Shown in pieces: positions 29,648 to 37,683 of a DNA stretch of 47,850 nucleotides. A program made the translations under genes and the position numbers. The notes under the pieces were generated by a model. That model made no database searches. It saw only the letters and a program-made list of their open reading frames with translations, and was not told where the DNA came from. The stretch comes from Dolichospermum sp. LEGE 00240 (GTDB lineage Bacteria; Cyanobacteriota; Cyanobacteriia; Cyanobacteriales; Nostocaceae), in contig NZ_JADEVZ010000036.1 in the NCBI RefSeq assembly GCF_015207875.1, positions 1 to 47,850 of the forward strand, given 5' to 3'. Numbering within the stretch: position 1 is the first letter of the stretch; the number at the start of each line of letters is the position of its first letter.

Positions 29648-30709
29648 TTATTCACCAATATATATACCTAAAGACCGAGCGGTTTGGACTAAATCACCTT
29701 GAGGATTAACAAGAGAGGGATTTTTGTTTATAACATCTTGAATGGGGAAAGTAACAACTTTGCCATTTTGCCAAGCTAACATTTGATCATATTGATTTTG
29801 AGCAATTAAATCAATGGCAATTTTACCAAACATGGTGGCTGTGAGACGGTCTAAAGCTGAGGGGATACCACCGCGCTGAATATGTCCTAAGACAGAAACT
29901 CTAGTATCAATGAGGTGATGACTACAATTGGCAATTTTTTCGGCAATATATTGACCTTGACCACATTTAGCTGTTGTGCAAGTAGAAGGATTATTGGCAT
30001 CTTCTGTGGAAACAGATATACCTTCAGCAACAACTATAATGGCGAATTTTTTTTGCCACTGTTCGCGTAATTCGGTCAGATGATTACATATTCCCTGAAT
30101 AGTATAGGGGACTTCGGGAATTAAAATCACATCAGCACCGCCGGCAATTCCTGAGTGTAAAGCCAAGTGTCCCGCGTTGCGTCCCATAACTTCGATAATC
30201 ATTACCCGGTCATGACTAGCAGCGGTAAATATGAGCCGATTAATGGCATCAACAATGGTATTAACTGCCGTATCAAAGCCGATTGCACGTTCTGTAAAGG
30301 CGACATCATGATCAATGGTTTTGGGGATAGCAATTAAATTCCAATTACCTAAAACTGATAGTTGATGAATAATATCTAAACTACCATCTCCACCCACAAT
30401 AATTAAAGCATCTAAAGCGATCGCTTTATAGCCGGCTAATATTTCATCAGCATGAGCTAAAGTATCCCCTTTATTAATACTACCTAAAATCGTTCCCCCC
30501 ATATTTAGCAAAGGGTCAATCCCGCGCAAATCCCAACCATGTATACTTAACGGCACTGTTTTTTGTTCTAGCAACCCTTGGGTGGCGTAAGGGATACCCA
30601 CGACCTGCCAATCATAAGTCCTTGTGGCATGACTCACAGCCGCGCGAATCACACAATTTAGACCAGGACAATCACCACCACTAGTAAGAATACCGATACG
30701 TTTTTTCAT
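29648..30709 (-). CDS. pfkA: 6-phosphofructokinase
   Basis: 353 aa, family A phosphofructokinase: fructose 6-phosphate to fructose 1,6-bisphosphate. Seen: GILTSGGDCPGLNCVIRA, GGTILGSINKGD, GGDGSLDI, IPKTIDHDV, FTAASHDRVMIIEVMGRNAGHLAL and GHIQRGG. The Gly in GGDGS is the ATP-type residue, whereas the Lys in PKTID is shared with pyrophosphate-type enzymes; this Gly/Lys mixture is known in a clade of ATP-dependent enzymes in actinobacteria and cyanobacteria. The start is ATG 30709. The STRR array directly follows the stop codon. Confidence 0.93.
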   Translation of the reverse strand: MKKRIGILTSGGDCPGLNCVIRAAVSHATRTYDWQVVGIPYATQGLLEQKTVPLSIHGWDLRGIDPLLNMGGTILGSINKGDTLAHADEILAGYKAIALDALIIVGGDGSLDIIHQLSVLGNWNLIAIPKTIDHDVAFTERAIGFDTAVNTIVDAINRLIFTAASHDRVMIIEVMGRNAGHLALHSGIAGGADVILIPEVPYTIQGICNHLTELREQWQKKFAIIVVAEGISVSTEDANNPSTCTTAKCGQGQYIAEKIANCSHHLIDTRVSVLGHIQRGGIPSALDRLTATMFGKIAIDLIAQNQYDQMLAWQNGKVVTFPIQDVINKNPSLVNPQGDLVQTARSLGIYIGE

Positions 30710-30723
30710 AGGTCAGGAGGTAG

Positions 30724-30742
30724 GGGCGCAGGGCCTGCGCCC
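30724..30742. repeat. GC-rich palindrome (GGGCGCAGG-G-CCTGCGCCC)
   Basis: 19-bp near-perfect palindrome between pfkA and the DHOD-like gene, also present with one substitution at 35577-35595. It could act as a terminator or processing hairpin, and is part of a dispersed repeat. Confidence 0.7.
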
Positions 30743-30757
30743 AGTCAGGAGTCAGGA

Positions 30758-31777
30758 CTAAGATGGTGTATAAACTCTACCCGAATCTGGGTTATAGGTT
30801 TGTAAAGCTTTCATATATTGAGCGCGTTCAAAAGCACTAGGATTAGGACAATTTAACTGGCTCATAGTACCTTGCATTTGCTTGACAGATTCATATTCAT
30901 GTATTTTCATCCATTGCCGGAGGTCTTTTTCTAAACACTGAATATGGTTAATACCTTCCCGTAATAATATTGAACATAACATAGTTACATTTGCGCCTAC
31001 CATTAACATTTTGATTACATCATGGGTATTATGAATACCGCTAGTGGCAGCTAAACTACCCTGAATATGACCATAGAGAATGGCTATCCAGCGCAGGGGT
31101 AAACGCATGGCTTGGGGGGTACTTAAAAGTACATGAGGTTCGACTTCTAAATTTTCTAAGTTAATATCTGGTTGATAAAACCGATTAAATAATACTAATC
31201 CATCAGCCCCGGCATGATCTAAACGTTTGGCAATATTTGCAGTATTAGTAAAGTAAGGACTCAGTTTTACGGCTACAGGAATAGTGACGGCGGCTTTAAC
31301 AGATGTGAGAATATCAAGATAATTTTGCTCGATATCATGACTACTTAAATCTGGGTTAGTGGGAACATAGTAAATATTTAATTCTAGTGCTGATGCTCCT
31401 GCTTCTTCCATGAGTTTACCATATTCTGTCCAACCGCCAACGGAAGAACCATTCAAACTAGCAATAATGGGAATATCCACTTTTTCTTTAGCTTTGCGAA
31501 TATGGTCTAAATATTCTTCTGGTCCGACTCGGAAATTAGCGATGTTTGGGAAATAGGTTAAAGCTTCGGCAAAACTTTCTGTATGATATGTTAAATGATG
31601 ATGAAGTGCGGATTTTTCTAAGTTTAATTGTTCTTCAAATAGTGAGTGCATAACAACAGCACCTGCACCTGCATCTTCCATTAGTTTAATATTATCAATG
31701 TCTTCGGAAAGTGGAGACGCGGAGGGAACTAAGGGAGATTTTAATTCTAAACCTAAATATGTGGTAGTTAAGTTCAT
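30758..31777 (-). CDS. Dihydroorotate dehydrogenase-like FMN oxidoreductase
   Basis: 339-aa TIM-barrel flavoprotein of the PyrD/dihydroorotate dehydrogenase superfamily. It begins MNLTTTYLGLELKSPLVPSA, the usual start of the DHOD-like group. FMN/orotate-type segments include GSSVGGWTEYGKLMEEAG, LELNIYYVPTNP, VAVKLSPYFTN and SGIHNTHDVIKMLMVGANV. This group is regularly found next to nifJ in cyanobacteria and may not be the pyrimidine enzyme; the substrate is unknown. It lies between pfkA and nifJ on the same strand. Confidence 0.88.
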   Translation of the reverse strand: MNLTTTYLGLELKSPLVPSASPLSEDIDNIKLMEDAGAGAVVMHSLFEEQLNLEKSALHHHLTYHTESFAEALTYFPNIANFRVGPEEYLDHIRKAKEKVDIPIIASLNGSSVGGWTEYGKLMEEAGASALELNIYYVPTNPDLSSHDIEQNYLDILTSVKAAVTIPVAVKLSPYFTNTANIAKRLDHAGADGLVLFNRFYQPDINLENLEVEPHVLLSTPQAMRLPLRWIAILYGHIQGSLAATSGIHNTHDVIKMLMVGANVTMLCSILLREGINHIQCLEKDLRQWMKIHEYESVKQMQGTMSQLNCPNPSAFERAQYMKALQTYNPDSGRVYTPS

Positions 31778-31936
31778 ACATTTGGTAATGGGTAATTTTT
31801 TCTTTCTGTTTCCTGACTCCTGATATTAATTCAATTCAGATAAATGAACCACAGAGGCACAGAGGACACAGAGACAGAAAATCTCAAGAAATTTGGCGCA
31901 TTTTTACAAAGAAATGGTATGACTCGTAATTTAGCT

Positions 31937-34900
31937 TTATTGTAATTTTCTGGCGGCTAAATATTGGTACATTTGCCAACGGGTGTTAACATCGAGTTGG
32001 GCTTCTTTGAGGAGTTCTTTTGCTGTTTCTGGGTTAATTTTGGTTAACATTTTAAAACGGTTTTCCATGTACATGGAATTTTCTATGGGTATGCGAGGGG
32101 TGCGAGAATCGAGTTGTAGGGGGTTTTCTCCCTGTTTAATGCGGTGGGGGTGATAGCGATATAATAACCAGCGTCCAGAGTCTACAGCGGCTTTTTGGTT
32201 TTGCATGGCTGTACTCATGTTGATACCGTGAGCAATACAATGACTGTAGGCAATGATTAAGGATGGACCTTCGTAAGCTTCGGCTTCTAAGAAAGTTTTC
32301 AGGGTTTGTTCATCTTTTGCGCCCATTGCTACACTAGCAACATAAACGTTACCGTAGGTCATAGCGATTAAACCTAAGTCTTTTTTAGTTGCGGGTTTAC
32401 CACCGGCGGCGAATTTTGCTACTGCACCTTTAGGGGTAGATTTGGACATTTGACCGCCAGTATTAGAGTAAACTTCTGTGTCTAAGACGAGAATATTGAC
32501 GTTGCGTCCACTAGCAATGACATGATCTAATCCACCGTAACCAATATCATAGGCCCAACCGTCACCACCAATGATCCAAACACTTTTTTTGACTAAATAA
32601 TCAGCGAGGGATTGAAGATTTTTAAACGCTGATAAACGCTGATAAACGCTGATAGAATCTTCTTTCATCTGCGTTAATCTGTGTTCATCTGCGGTGATAA
32701 TTTCTTCTAATTTTCTTTTAAGAATGGAAACTCGTTCTCGTTGAGAGTAAATATCCGATTCGTCTTTTTGTTCAGCGTTGAGGATTTCTGAGACTAAGGT
32801 TTCACCTATATGGGGTGCAAGTTGTTGGAGTAAATAAGCGGCAAATTCGGCTTGTTTGTCTATGGAAACCCGGAAACCTAAGCCAAATTCGGCGTTATCT
32901 TCAAAGAGACTGTTAGACCAAGCAGGACCCCTACCTGCGGCGTTTTTTGTCCAAGGTGTGGTGGGTAAGTTACCACCATAGATAGATGAACAACCGGTGG
33001 CGTTGGCAACGATCATGCGATCGCCAAATAATTGTGTTACAAGTTTAATATAAGGTGTTTCTCCACATCCAGCACAAGCACCGGAAAACTCAAACAACGG
33101 TTCTTGCATCTGTTGTTGATTAATATGATTTAACTTTAAATTCCGTCTATCTGGGTTGGGAAGATTTAAGAAGAAATCCCAGTTTTCTCGTTCCTGTTCT
33201 CGCAATGGTTTTTGCGCTGCCATATTAATGGCTTTTTTGCGCGGTTCGGCTTTATTTTTGGCGGGACAAACATCAACACAAATACCACAGCCTGTACAAT
33301 CTTCTGCTGCTACTTGAATGGTAAACTTTAAATCATGCCAATCATGTTCTTTTGCATTGGCACTTTTAAAAGTTGTTGGGGCATTTTCTAACTCTTCTGG
33401 TGCATATACTTTCGCGCGAATGACACTATGGGGACACACCATCACACATTTACCACATTGAATACAAACGTCAGCATCCCAAACTGGAATTTCTTCAGCA
33501 ATGTTGCGTTTTTCCCATTTAGATGTTCCCGTCGGATATGTACCATCTACAGGTAATGCACTTACAGGTAAATCATCACCTTCACGGACTATCATTTTCC
33601 CTAATACATCGCGGACAAATGCAGGGGCATTATTGAGAATAGGTGACAGGTGATAGGTGACAGGTGACAGTTCTTTAGCTGTAATTTCATAGAGATTTTC
33701 CAAGGTTTTATCAACTGCTTGGATATTCATTTGTACAAGTTCTTCACCTTTTTTACCGTAGGTTTTACGAATAGATTTTTTAATTTGATCTATAGCTTCT
33801 TCCCTTGGTAAAATACCAGAAACAGCAAAGAAACAAACCTGCATAACGATGTTAATATGTCCACCCATTCCCGCTTCACGGGCGACTTTATAGGCATTAA
33901 TGACATAAAATTTGAGATTTTTGTCAATTATCTCTGTTTGCATGGTGGTGGGTAATTTATCCCAAACTTCATCTTTGTGATAATGTGAATTTAGTAAAAA
34001 TGTCCCACCAGGAATAATATCTTTTAATATCGGGAACTTTTCTATAAAGTCCCATTGATGACAAGCGACAAAGTTAGCTTTAGTAATTAAATAGGTAGAA
34101 TGAATTGGTTGATTACCAAAGCGCAAATGAGAGACTGTGACAGAACCAGACTTTTTAGAATCGTAAACAAAATAACCTTGGGCATAATTATCTGTTTCTT
34201 CGCCAATAATTTTAATTGAGTTTTTATTTGCCCCCACTGTCCCATCTGCACCTAAACCATAAAAAATTGCCCTAACTATATTGTCAGCTTCAATGTTAAA
34301 TTCGGGATTATATGCTAAACTGGTATGAGTAACATCATCATTAATGCCGATAGTAAAATGATTTTTTGGTATTGCTAACTCCAAATTATCAAACACCGCT
34401 TTTACCATTGCTGGTGTAAATTCTTTAGAAGATAAACCATATCTTCCCCCCACAACTTGAATTTTGTGAAGTTGGTTTGCTGCCAAAGCTGTAACTACAT
34501 CTACATACAAAGGTTCACCAATTGCCCCTGGTTCTTTTGTTCTATCTAAAACAGCAATTTTGCAGGTAGTTTGGGGAAGAGAATCAATAAATCTTTGGGT
34601 ATCGAAGGGACGATATAATCTAACTTTGATAACTCCGACTTTTTCACCTTGTTGATTGAGATAATCTACGGTTTCATGAACTGTTTCGCAACCAGAACCC
34701 ATGAGAATAATTATTTTTTCTGCTGCTGGATGTCCATGATATTCAAATAGTTGATATTTTCTGCCTATATTTTGGGCAAATTCATCCATTACCTGTTGAG
34801 TAATATCTGGACAAGCTGAATAAAAAGAGTTTACAGTTTCTCTTGCTTGAAAATAAACATCAGGATTTTGGGCTGTTCCTCGTAATACCGGATGTTCAGG

Positions 34901-35524
34901 TGTTAAAGCCCGTGAACGATGGGCAATTACTAACTCTATGGGAATAAATTTTTGTAAGTCTTGAGTTGTTAATATTTCTATTTTATTGACTTCGTGGGAA
35001 GTGCGAAAACCATCAAAAAAGTGTAAGTAAGGTATGCGAGATAATAAAGTTACTTTTGTGGAAATTAGGGCAAAATCATGGGCTTCTTGCACAGAAGCAG
35101 CGCATAACATGGCAAAACCAGTAGTTCTTGCAGCCATGACATCACTATGATCTCCGAAAATGGATAAAGCTTGGGCTGCAAGCGATCGCGCCGCAATATG
35201 AAATACTGTAGGTGTAAGTTCACCGGCAATTTTGTACATATTTGGTAGCATCAACATTAACCCCTGAGATGCTGTAAAGGTTGTTGTCAGTGAACCAGTT
35301 TGTAACGCCCCATGTACGGCGCCCGCAACCCCCCCTTCACTCTGCAACTGCACCACCGCAGGAACAGTTCCCCAAATGTTCGGTTTTCCCTCACTCATCC
35401 AAGTATCAGACCATTCCGCCATCGGTGAAGATGGTGTAATCGGGTAAATGGCAATAACTTCGTTTAATTGGTAAACGACTTTCGCCACAGCTTCATTACC
35501 ATCTATAGTTGCAAAGGTTTTCAT
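31937..35524 (-). CDS. nifJ: Pyruvate:ferredoxin (flavodoxin) oxidoreductase
   Basis: 1195-aa homodimeric-type PFOR: pyruvate + CoA + oxidised ferredoxin/flavodoxin to acetyl-CoA + CO2. Domain order fits: N-terminal TPP/pyrimidine half (MKTFATIDGNEAVAKVVY, YPITPSSPMAEWSD), CoA domain, gamma domain, two 4Fe-4S motifs (CIQCGKCVMVCPHS and CTGCGICVDVCPAK), a proximal-cluster CAGCGETPY, and the TPP motif GDGWAYDIGYGGLDHV. Two inserts are derived from repeats: LSPVTYHLSPIL at about residues 621-632 (heptamers at 33640-33672), and about 27 residues from 32622-32700 in the linker before LADYLVKKSVW. Both are in frame. It may serve nitrogenase electron supply or fermentation. Confidence 0.95.
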   Translation of the reverse strand: MKTFATIDGNEAVAKVVYQLNEVIAIYPITPSSPMAEWSDTWMSEGKPNIWGTVPAVVQLQSEGGVAGAVHGALQTGSLTTTFTASQGLMLMLPNMYKIAGELTPTVFHIAARSLAAQALSIFGDHSDVMAARTTGFAMLCAASVQEAHDFALISTKVTLLSRIPYLHFFDGFRTSHEVNKIEILTTQDLQKFIPIELVIAHRSRALTPEHPVLRGTAQNPDVYFQARETVNSFYSACPDITQQVMDEFAQNIGRKYQLFEYHGHPAAEKIIILMGSGCETVHETVDYLNQQGEKVGVIKVRLYRPFDTQRFIDSLPQTTCKIAVLDRTKEPGAIGEPLYVDVVTALAANQLHKIQVVGGRYGLSSKEFTPAMVKAVFDNLELAIPKNHFTIGINDDVTHTSLAYNPEFNIEADNIVRAIFYGLGADGTVGANKNSIKIIGEETDNYAQGYFVYDSKKSGSVTVSHLRFGNQPIHSTYLITKANFVACHQWDFIEKFPILKDIIPGGTFLLNSHYHKDEVWDKLPTTMQTEIIDKNLKFYVINAYKVAREAGMGGHINIVMQVCFFAVSGILPREEAIDQIKKSIRKTYGKKGEELVQMNIQAVDKTLENLYEITAKELSPVTYHLSPILNNAPAFVRDVLGKMIVREGDDLPVSALPVDGTYPTGTSKWEKRNIAEEIPVWDADVCIQCGKCVMVCPHSVIRAKVYAPEELENAPTTFKSANAKEHDWHDLKFTIQVAAEDCTGCGICVDVCPAKNKAEPRKKAINMAAQKPLREQERENWDFFLNLPNPDRRNLKLNHINQQQMQEPLFEFSGACAGCGETPYIKLVTQLFGDRMIVANATGCSSIYGGNLPTTPWTKNAAGRGPAWSNSLFEDNAEFGLGFRVSIDKQAEFAAYLLQQLAPHIGETLVSEILNAEQKDESDIYSQRERVSILKRKLEEIITADEHRLTQMKEDSISVYQRLSAFKNLQSLADYLVKKSVWIIGGDGWAYDIGYGGLDHVIASGRNVNILVLDTEVYSNTGGQMSKSTPKGAVAKFAAGGKPATKKDLGLIAMTYGNVYVASVAMGAKDEQTLKTFLEAEAYEGPSLIIAYSHCIAHGINMSTAMQNQKAAVDSGRWLLYRYHPHRIKQGENPLQLDSRTPRIPIENSMYMENRFKMLTKINPETAKELLKEAQLDVNTRWQMYQYLAARKLQ
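32622..32700. repeat. Dispersed repeat inserted in frame within nifJ
   Basis: Tandem AAACGCTGAT units (three) are followed by a segment of the type TCATCTGCGTTAATCTGTG, a repeat widely dispersed in cyanobacterial genomes. It adds a hydrophilic segment without breaking the nifJ frame. Confidence 0.7.
33640..33672. repeat. STRR inside nifJ coding sequence
   Basis: About five AGGTGAC/AGGTGAT heptamers, in frame, encoding SPVTYHLSPI-like residues between the CoA and gamma regions. Confidence 0.85.
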
Positions 35525-35576
35525 CTTTATATTCCTTGACCTTTAATAACTATTAAAACATACAGTCAGCCGGTAG

Positions 35577-35595
35577 GGGCGCGGGGCCTGCGCCC
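35577..35595. repeat. GC-rich palindrome, second copy
   Basis: GGGCGCGGGGCCTGCGCCC, matching the palindrome at 30724-30742 except for one base, located about 50 bp upstream of the nifJ start. Confidence 0.65.
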
Positions 35596-35658
35596 AGTCA
35601 GCTTAAATCCTCTACCTCATGAATCTGCAATCTACTCTAGATCATTCAATAATTATAA

Positions 35659-35800
35659 CCTGAGTTCGACATAAGATAATTTTTGGAAAACTGCCCCAAA
35701 TATGAGTCTCAACCCCTTATGATCTCGTTGAAAAAATCATAACTCTGTTCGCGTAGCGTCTCCGAAGGAGAAACTCGGAATTCCTAACACCGAACTCAGG
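35659..35800. mobile_element. 142-bp MITE with CCTGAGTTCG termini
   Basis: Perfect 10-bp terminal inverted repeats CCTGAGTTCG and CGAACTCAGG flanked by TAA on both sides. It includes the CTCCGAAGGAG hairpin and a GCGTAGCGTC segment. A truncated copy lies at 4028-4087. The rest of the 35525-35967 gap holds no gene I can support. Confidence 0.85.
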
Positions 35801-35967
35801 TAATTGATAGTTCGTGAAAAATCCCCCCATGCTAAATGTAGCATGGGGCTAGATAGGAACAAAATCCCAAATTATTAGTTTTAGGGAATAACTTTCTGCT
35901 GAGTTACTCTACCTTTTGGCTTAGTAATTGAGATGAATCTTTGTAAATATGACTATTCACAAAAGAC

Positions 35968-36204
35968 TCAAATATCTGCTTTTGGTTTACTAGCTGTTCC
36001 ATGACCTTGACGGTTTTCTTTAATCAATCGGCTGTAAGTCCGTTGAGGGATATAGTGAATTGGATTGTAATCAATACAACGTAAAATCAACACACAAGCC
36101 CAAGAATACCGTCCATCAGCAATAGCTTCAATGATATGATTGAACTGTTCGGGAGTGATGGCACTATGAAAATCGTTCTGAGCAGAAGAAGCCTGATAGT
36201 TCAT
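35968..36204 (-). CDS. Short HetP-family protein
   Basis: 78-aa protein from ATG 36204 with AGGG upstream. The core ITPEQFNHIIEAIADGRYSW, ACVLILRCIDYNP and HYIPQRTYSRLIKEN match the HetP family as I know it. HetP acts in commitment to heterocyst differentiation under HetR control; Nostoc PCC 7120 has HetP plus three paralogues, one of them (Asl1930) a similarly short protein. The C-terminal tail of longer HetP proteins is missing. A 1.48-kb upstream non-coding region suggests elaborate control. The family call is fairly confident; which paralogue is not. Confidence 0.75.
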   Translation of the reverse strand: MNYQASSAQNDFHSAITPEQFNHIIEAIADGRYSWACVLILRCIDYNPIHYIPQRTYSRLIKENRQGHGTASKPKADI

Positions 36205-36765
36205 AACTAACCCTGATCTAATCTTGTAGGATGGAAAGTTAATAATTCGTGAATATTCAGAACAGAAAATCTTTTTAGTCCAAAATAATCAGACTTTTAT
36301 AGTCAAGTTGAGGAATTTTACTCCTGATTTGACAAGCCTTTTAAATCTTGACTTTTGATCTCCTAAATTCCAAATAATAGGGACAAATCAAGGGGATATT
36401 TATGCAATCACAGCAATATATACAGATGATATGCACAGGATTTAATTCTCTTGGTGAATAACTTCGATATCTAAGTTCGAGTATAGCGATAACTTACCGA
36501 TTAAATATCAATATTATTTGTGATTATGAGAGAATTTTATTAATTTTTTGTGAGGTTTATTGAGCAGTGGTATACATTCAATTAGTGATATCTCATTGGC
36601 AATTTGTAATCTCAATAGATTAAATCTTGCAATTTTTAAGTGCATAAACTGAAAAAATTACTGAACACATTACCCTTATGTCAGTAAAAATACAGGCAAA
36701 TTTCTAGCATTGTATGCCCAAGTTGATTGTTTGGTAAAAAATAGGAAATACAGATATTCGTATTA

Positions 36766-37254
36766 TGACACTATTTAAATAGTCATACAATATTGAGATA
36801 TTTCCTGTCTATGGTTTTGTAAATACTCCTTGTGACACTATTATATGCAGAATACTATGTTTCCTGTAACTAGTGAGCCAAATTGGCACTTTGTTTATAT
36901 AAATACTACAGAAAATATCAGTTACAAATTACAAATTAAATGACTATTTAAATACTGTCACAAGAGATATTTACAAAACTGTAGATAAAATGTACTCCCA
37001 TGTTGCATGACTGTCTGAATACTGTCACAAGCAGTATTTACAAAGCAACAAAATTAAATCTGCCATGGGGTCACAAATTCATTTTCAATTTTTTGGCTAA
37101 ATTAATTACACCTCATCACGACATACTCAACCTCCAAAATTCGTTGGGGATATGAGTATTCAGGTTTTGCTGAATTGAGTAATATTTGTATATGTAATAT
37201 TTGATTCTTATTTTCATGGACTATTAAAAAAGTGTCACAAGTAAGATTTACAAA
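36766..37254. repeat. Array of 22-bp motif TGTCACAAG-N4-ATTTACAAA
   Basis: Four full copies share 18 invariant bases: 36816-36837 (minus orientation), 36956-36977, 37023-37044 and 37233-37254 (plus). The centres are GAGT, AGAT, CAGT and TAAG. The three plus copies are preceded by GACT-type AT-rich flanks. A partial minus copy (TGACACTATTTAAATAGTCA) lies at 36766-36785. Minus-oriented copies lie left of plus-oriented ones. Confidence 0.85.
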
Positions 37255-37309
37255 ATGGTAATTAATACAAGTCAAAACTCTGCTGTAACGAATAGATATT
37301 TCTCTATCT

Positions 37310-37560
37310 AGGGCTTGCTGATAGCGTAGCGTGGCGTATGACTCCTACGTCGTCACGCAAGCTATGGACATATAAACCTAAAACCATTTATTAACAAAGG
37401 GTTTCGCGGATTTTCACCACAAAAAAGTGCCAGGTTTTGGCTAATGGTGTCTCAAAATAGGTGCATTTTTCTTTGTCGGATTGGGAAAATTGAGGATATC
37501 CAGACAGTTGAAACTGTCACCTGTCACCTCCCCTCACAGACAACTTTTTCAGCAAACCCT
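37310..37560. mobile_element. 251-bp MITE-like element with AGGGYTTGCTGA termini
   Basis: The ends AGGGCTTGCTGA (37310-37321) and TCAGCAAACCCT (37549-37560) are inverted repeats with one mismatch, flanked by ATCT on both sides. No reading frame inside. It lies about 120 bp before the sucrose synthase start, so it may affect that promoter. Confidence 0.7.
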
Positions 37561-37683
37561 ATCTATAAGATGAGGTTAGAGTTCATCCTTTAGTTAGAAG
37601 TAAATGATTGAGTAACTTATTTACGATTAACTCAAAACAGCAGATCAATAATTCTGACCTTCGCTAGAGTTTGGTAATCTACA

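Larger units (their letters stand above)
36205..37683. other. 1.48-kb divergent non-coding region between hetP-like and sucrose synthase genes
   Basis: Very AT-rich and without a credible reading frame. It holds the TGTCACAAG-N4-ATTTACAAA motif array (36766-37254) and a 251-bp inverted-repeat element (37310-37560). It must carry the promoters of both divergent genes. I found no GTA-N8-TAC NtcA site by eye in the portions I checked. Confidence 0.6.

Noticed and set aside
30758-31777. DHOD-like gene as the pyrimidine pathway pyrD
   Set aside because: The N-terminus and gene neighbourhood (nifJ, pfkA) fit the separate DHOD-like group; no pyrimidine genes are nearby.
37614-37626. GTAACTTATTTAC as an NtcA site upstream of susA
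   Set aside because: The spacing between GTA and TAC is 7, whereas NtcA sites need 8.
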